The translations under genes and the position numbers were made by a program. Under the pieces are notes generated by a model. That model was not told the DNA's origin. It saw only the letters and a list, made by a program, of their open reading frames with translations, and did not search any database. Positions 62,179 through 64,000 of a DNA stretch of 64,000 nt are shown piece by piece (the stretch's first letter is position 1; every line of letters begins with the position of its first letter). The stretch comes from Mesorhizobium caraganae (lineage in GTDB: Bacteria; Pseudomonadota; Alphaproteobacteria; Rhizobiales; Rhizobiaceae), in contig NZ_JAFCGY010000007.1 in NCBI RefSeq assembly GCF_016836705.1, positions 1 through 64,000 of the forward strand, read 5' to 3'.

Positions 62179-62383
62179 GGTCAACTCCTGTCCCAAGGAC
62201 TGGGTTTTCCCTCGGATGTGAACATGCAGCCGAAATAATCTGAAAGCAAGTAAATTCCAAAATAATATATAGCTAAATCAATAAGTTAGTAGGTTACGCC
62301 TTTGGATGAATTTGATGATGGTGAGTAGGGCATGCATCAAATGTATTTGACGCCTTTGGAACCTACGCGCCCTTTTAGGTCTT

Positions 62384-62668
62384 ATGAGGCACACGGGTAA
62401 GTTACTCATTTCACTCAACGACCAATTGGAGGCAGCTGTGGCGGATAATCTTGAGCGACCAGAACGTCTTCAGGTCATGCTCAACGCTAAGGAATTCACG
62501 GCGCTCGATACCTGGCGCTTTCAGAAACGCATGCCTAGCAGGGCTGCTGCGGTCCGGGAATTGCTCAGGCGTGGCTTGGCTGCGGAAGGATTTCTGGAAG
62601 CTGAAAGCGGGTCCCGTTCCGCAGATTTCGGAATATTGGACAGACGTTCCACCAACCCAGACGATTGA
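62384..62668 (+). CDS. Ribbon-helix-helix-like DNA-binding protein
   Basis: A 94-residue protein whose middle, LQVMLNAKEFTALDTWRFQK followed by RMPSRAAAVRELLRRGLAAE, has the strand-helix-turn-helix layout of CopG/Arc-type ribbon-helix-helix regulators. The N-terminal 30 residues are variable and translation may begin at the Met before LNAKEF. Probably a small transcriptional regulator; the target is unknown. The next small gene follows 13 bp later. Confidence 0.65.
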   Translation: MRHTGKLLISLNDQLEAAVADNLERPERLQVMLNAKEFTALDTWRFQKRMPSRAAAVRELLRRGLAAEGFLEAESGSRSADFGILDRRSTNPDD

Positions 62669-62681
62669 CCGAGAGACCTGA

Positions 62682-62921
62682 ATGGCCGTGGCGAAAAAGG
62701 ACCAGGAGCGCGCCGGCTATGCGTGGATGTATGGCGCGCAAGCACGCAAGGACGGCAAGGACAGAGCCGTGCCTGACTATTGGCATGATTACGCCGATGC
62801 ATGGTTGCAGGGCTTTGATGGAGAGTTTGGCGCGGGTGCGGTGAAGCCCAAGCCTGTAAGTGATGAGCTTGAGTCGGAATTCGATGAGGCTGCGCTCAGC
62901 GAGCAGCCGAGCGACCCGTGA
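62682..62921 (+). CDS. Small hypothetical protein
   Basis: A 79-residue acidic protein starting MAVAKKDQERAGYAWMYGAQ, with an aromatic-rich middle (VPDYWHDYADAWLQGFDGEF) and an acidic C-terminus. It closely follows the ribbon-helix-helix gene, suggesting one transcript. No family recognised. Confidence 0.55.
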   Translation: MAVAKKDQERAGYAWMYGAQARKDGKDRAVPDYWHDYADAWLQGFDGEFGAGAVKPKPVSDELESEFDEAALSEQPSDP

Positions 62922-63188
62922 CCGTATCGCAACGCTTGCAATTCCAATCAGACTTCCCGAGCGTAGCGTGACAACTCGGCCGGCCGTCAGAGCCATCGAC
63001 GCATCGACCACAGCGCCGATATAGCTCCGGTGGTCTCGCATCCTCCATAGCTTGTTCCGTTTGGTGAGGCCGCTTCGCTGGTTGGGGATGTGCCCTCCGG
63101 CGACGGTGGCAAGATCGGGCTATTCGTGTGCTTTTGGAACCAAACCCCAGTTTGAACCGTAGTGGTGCGCAATGGGGGACATTCACAA
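62922..63188. other. Gap before the response-regulator gene
   Basis: I see no supported gene in these 267 bp; frames on both strands are shadows of the flanking genes. Confidence 0.45.
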
Positions 63189-63590
63189 ATGAGTATCGGT
63201 GCGGTTTTGGTCGTTGAGGATGAGCCGCTCATCCTGCTTGACGTCGAGACGGCGCTGCAGGAAGCGGGTTTCGAAGTTATAGCCGTTAATGACGCCGAAA
63301 AGGCTTTGGCGGCGTTCGACGCGGATCCAACCAAGTTCAAGGGCCTCGTTACGGACATCCGCCTGGGAATTGGTAAATCCGGCTGGGAAATAGCGAGGCA
63401 TTTGCGCCAGGCCAACTCGAGCATCCCCGTCGTCTACGTGAGCGGCGACAGTGCTATCCATTGGGGCGCCGAGGGCGTCCCTGAAAGCGTTATGATCACC
63501 AAGCCATTCTTCCTGCCCCAGATCATCACCGCCCTATCTACGCTGATGAATGCGCAGCCTGCCCCTAGCACCAACGATCCTGATGACTAG
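63189..63590 (+). CDS. Single-domain response regulator
   Basis: A 133-residue receiver domain starting MSIGAVLVVEDEPLILLDVE. The acidic pair (EDE), the phospho-acceptor Asp in GLVTDIRLGIGKSGWEIARH, the Ser/Thr in VVYVSGDS and the Lys in SVMITKPFFLPQIITALS are all in place. No output domain follows. The ATG at 63189 is the family start; an upstream in-frame GTG is less likely. It resembles stand-alone FixJ-type/CheY-like receivers used in general stress phosphorelays; no kinase is adjacent except the broken one at 59-61 kb. Confidence 0.9.
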   Translation: MSIGAVLVVEDEPLILLDVETALQEAGFEVIAVNDAEKALAAFDADPTKFKGLVTDIRLGIGKSGWEIARHLRQANSSIPVVYVSGDSAIHWGAEGVPESVMITKPFFLPQIITALSTLMNAQPAPSTNDPDD

Positions 63591-63604
63591 GTTTGCCAGT
63601 TCAA

Positions 63605-63769
63605 ATGGCCGCATTGCACGACCAGCGGATCGCTCCTTCGCTTGAGTCTGAGGGTTTCAACTTGTTCGGGCTGGCGCTCGCCTCGCTAGGCCGAGTGCTG
63701 CCCACTGCCGGCCTTTCGAAAAGCGGGGACATCCGGTTTCGACCCAACTTCACGAAAGGCATCCAATAA
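63605..63769 (+). CDS. Doubtful short frame
   Basis: A 54-codon frame (MAALHDQRIAPSLESEGFNL to FRPNFTKGIQ). The composition is acceptable but there is no clear ribosome site or recognised family, and the opposite strand is also open. Confidence 0.2.
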   Translation: MAALHDQRIAPSLESEGFNLFGLALASLGRVLPTAGLSKSGDIRFRPNFTKGIQ

Positions 63770-63851
63770 CGCGTTGAAACGTTGAGACTGACGTCAGCGG
63801 GCAATCAACCGGATTCGCCACCGGCTGGCGCAATCTCGGAGATCAATAAAA

Positions 63852-64000
63852 ATGGATATCCCCAAGGGAGCGACCGTAGCCGTAGCTGATGGCGAGAAGC
63901 TCAATTTGTTTCGCAATTCGGGAGACCAGGCCAATCCCAGCCTGACTGCCTCGGCAGTTGAGGACGTGACAAACGAGAACAAGGGATCCGGCGCCCGGCA
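63852..64000 (+). CDS. Host-attachment family protein, N-terminal part
   Basis: The frame starts MDIPKGATVAVADGEKLNLF and continues RNSGDQANPSLTASAVEDVT to the window edge. The VAVADGEKLNLFRNSGD start is characteristic of the host attachment protein family (baeRF-type domain) found in many alphaproteobacteria. Only about 49 residues are visible. The role of this family is unclear despite the name. Confidence 0.75.
   Translation, partial: MDIPKGATVAVADGEKLNLFRNSGDQANPSLTASAVEDVTNENKGSGAR

Noticed and set aside
1..64000. tRNA, rRNA or riboswitch genes
   Set aside because: I looked for cloverleaf-like and conserved rRNA segments while reading and saw none; a dedicated scan (tRNAscan-SE, Infernal) was not possible here.

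Overview
The window comes from a high-GC alphaproteobacterium, almost certainly a Mesorhizobium or close relative. Evidence: a DUF768 protein (a family I know essentially from Mesorhizobium), rhizobial-type sugar ABC operons, LigD/LigC ligases, and IS481/IS110/IS1-like transposase debris of rhizobial type. Most of it reads as accessory DNA: many small lineage-specific genes, several frameshifted genes and insertion-sequence remnants around two large catabolic blocks.

Layout. 1-7 kb: the N-terminus of a VCBS-repeat surface protein (runs off the left edge), a gene-poor stretch with a repeated 12-13 bp motif, an AI-2E-type exporter, a decaying methyltransferase, a zero-gap H-NOX / GGDEF-EAL pair (NO or redox sensing coupled to c-di-GMP) and an IS481 remnant. 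A diverged ~160 bp direct repeat (1680-1851 and 6833-6984) brackets this block. 7-18 kb: two divergent operons for a pentose/pentulose-type sugar or polyol. The minus operon is a DeoR regulator, FGGY kinase, ABC ATPase, permease, binding protein and TIM-barrel epimerase; the plus operon is a class II aldolase-like protein, a second FGGY kinase and a HAD hydrolase. 18-29 kb: transglutaminase-like proteins (one frameshifted), HtpG, and small stress/hypothetical proteins (TolA-like, DUF768, a DUF6600-like repeat protein, DUF2934, NTF2-like).

29.5-52.8 kb is the most interesting part: a sugar-acid-type catabolic island bounded by an IS110 remnant on the left and a shredded sugar ABC transporter on the right. 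It encodes duplicated amino-acid-type binding proteins with two permeases, a ribose-type ABC transporter with two paralogous binding proteins, an SMP-30 lactonase, two enolase-superfamily dehydratases, an SDR, a split transketolase, a D-2-hydroxyacid dehydrogenase, a fused E1alpha-E1beta-lipoyl 2-oxoacid dehydrogenase and a degenerate E2-like protein without lipoyl domain or catalytic His. It has its own GntR and LacI regulators. An AT-rich palindrome-like motif with core TTATAATAGC occurs six times in front of island genes, including gntR itself (inferred GntR operator). A TGGTACCGGTATCAA operator occurs twice (inferred LacI operator). The two paralogous sugar-binding proteins each carry a different operator. 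I do not recognise this enzyme combination as a described pathway.

53-64 kb: LigD and a LigC-like ligase (no Ku in view), a frameshifted GFA protein, small hypothetical proteins, a 558 bp mobile element with 17 bp inverted ends and an 8 bp target duplication that carries a DUF1059 gene, a multiply frameshifted PAS histidine kinase/receiver, further small genes, a single-domain response regulator and the start of a host-attachment-family protein at the right edge. I saw no tRNA, rRNA, CRISPR array or replication origin. All identifications are by eye from sequence motifs; no database search was run.
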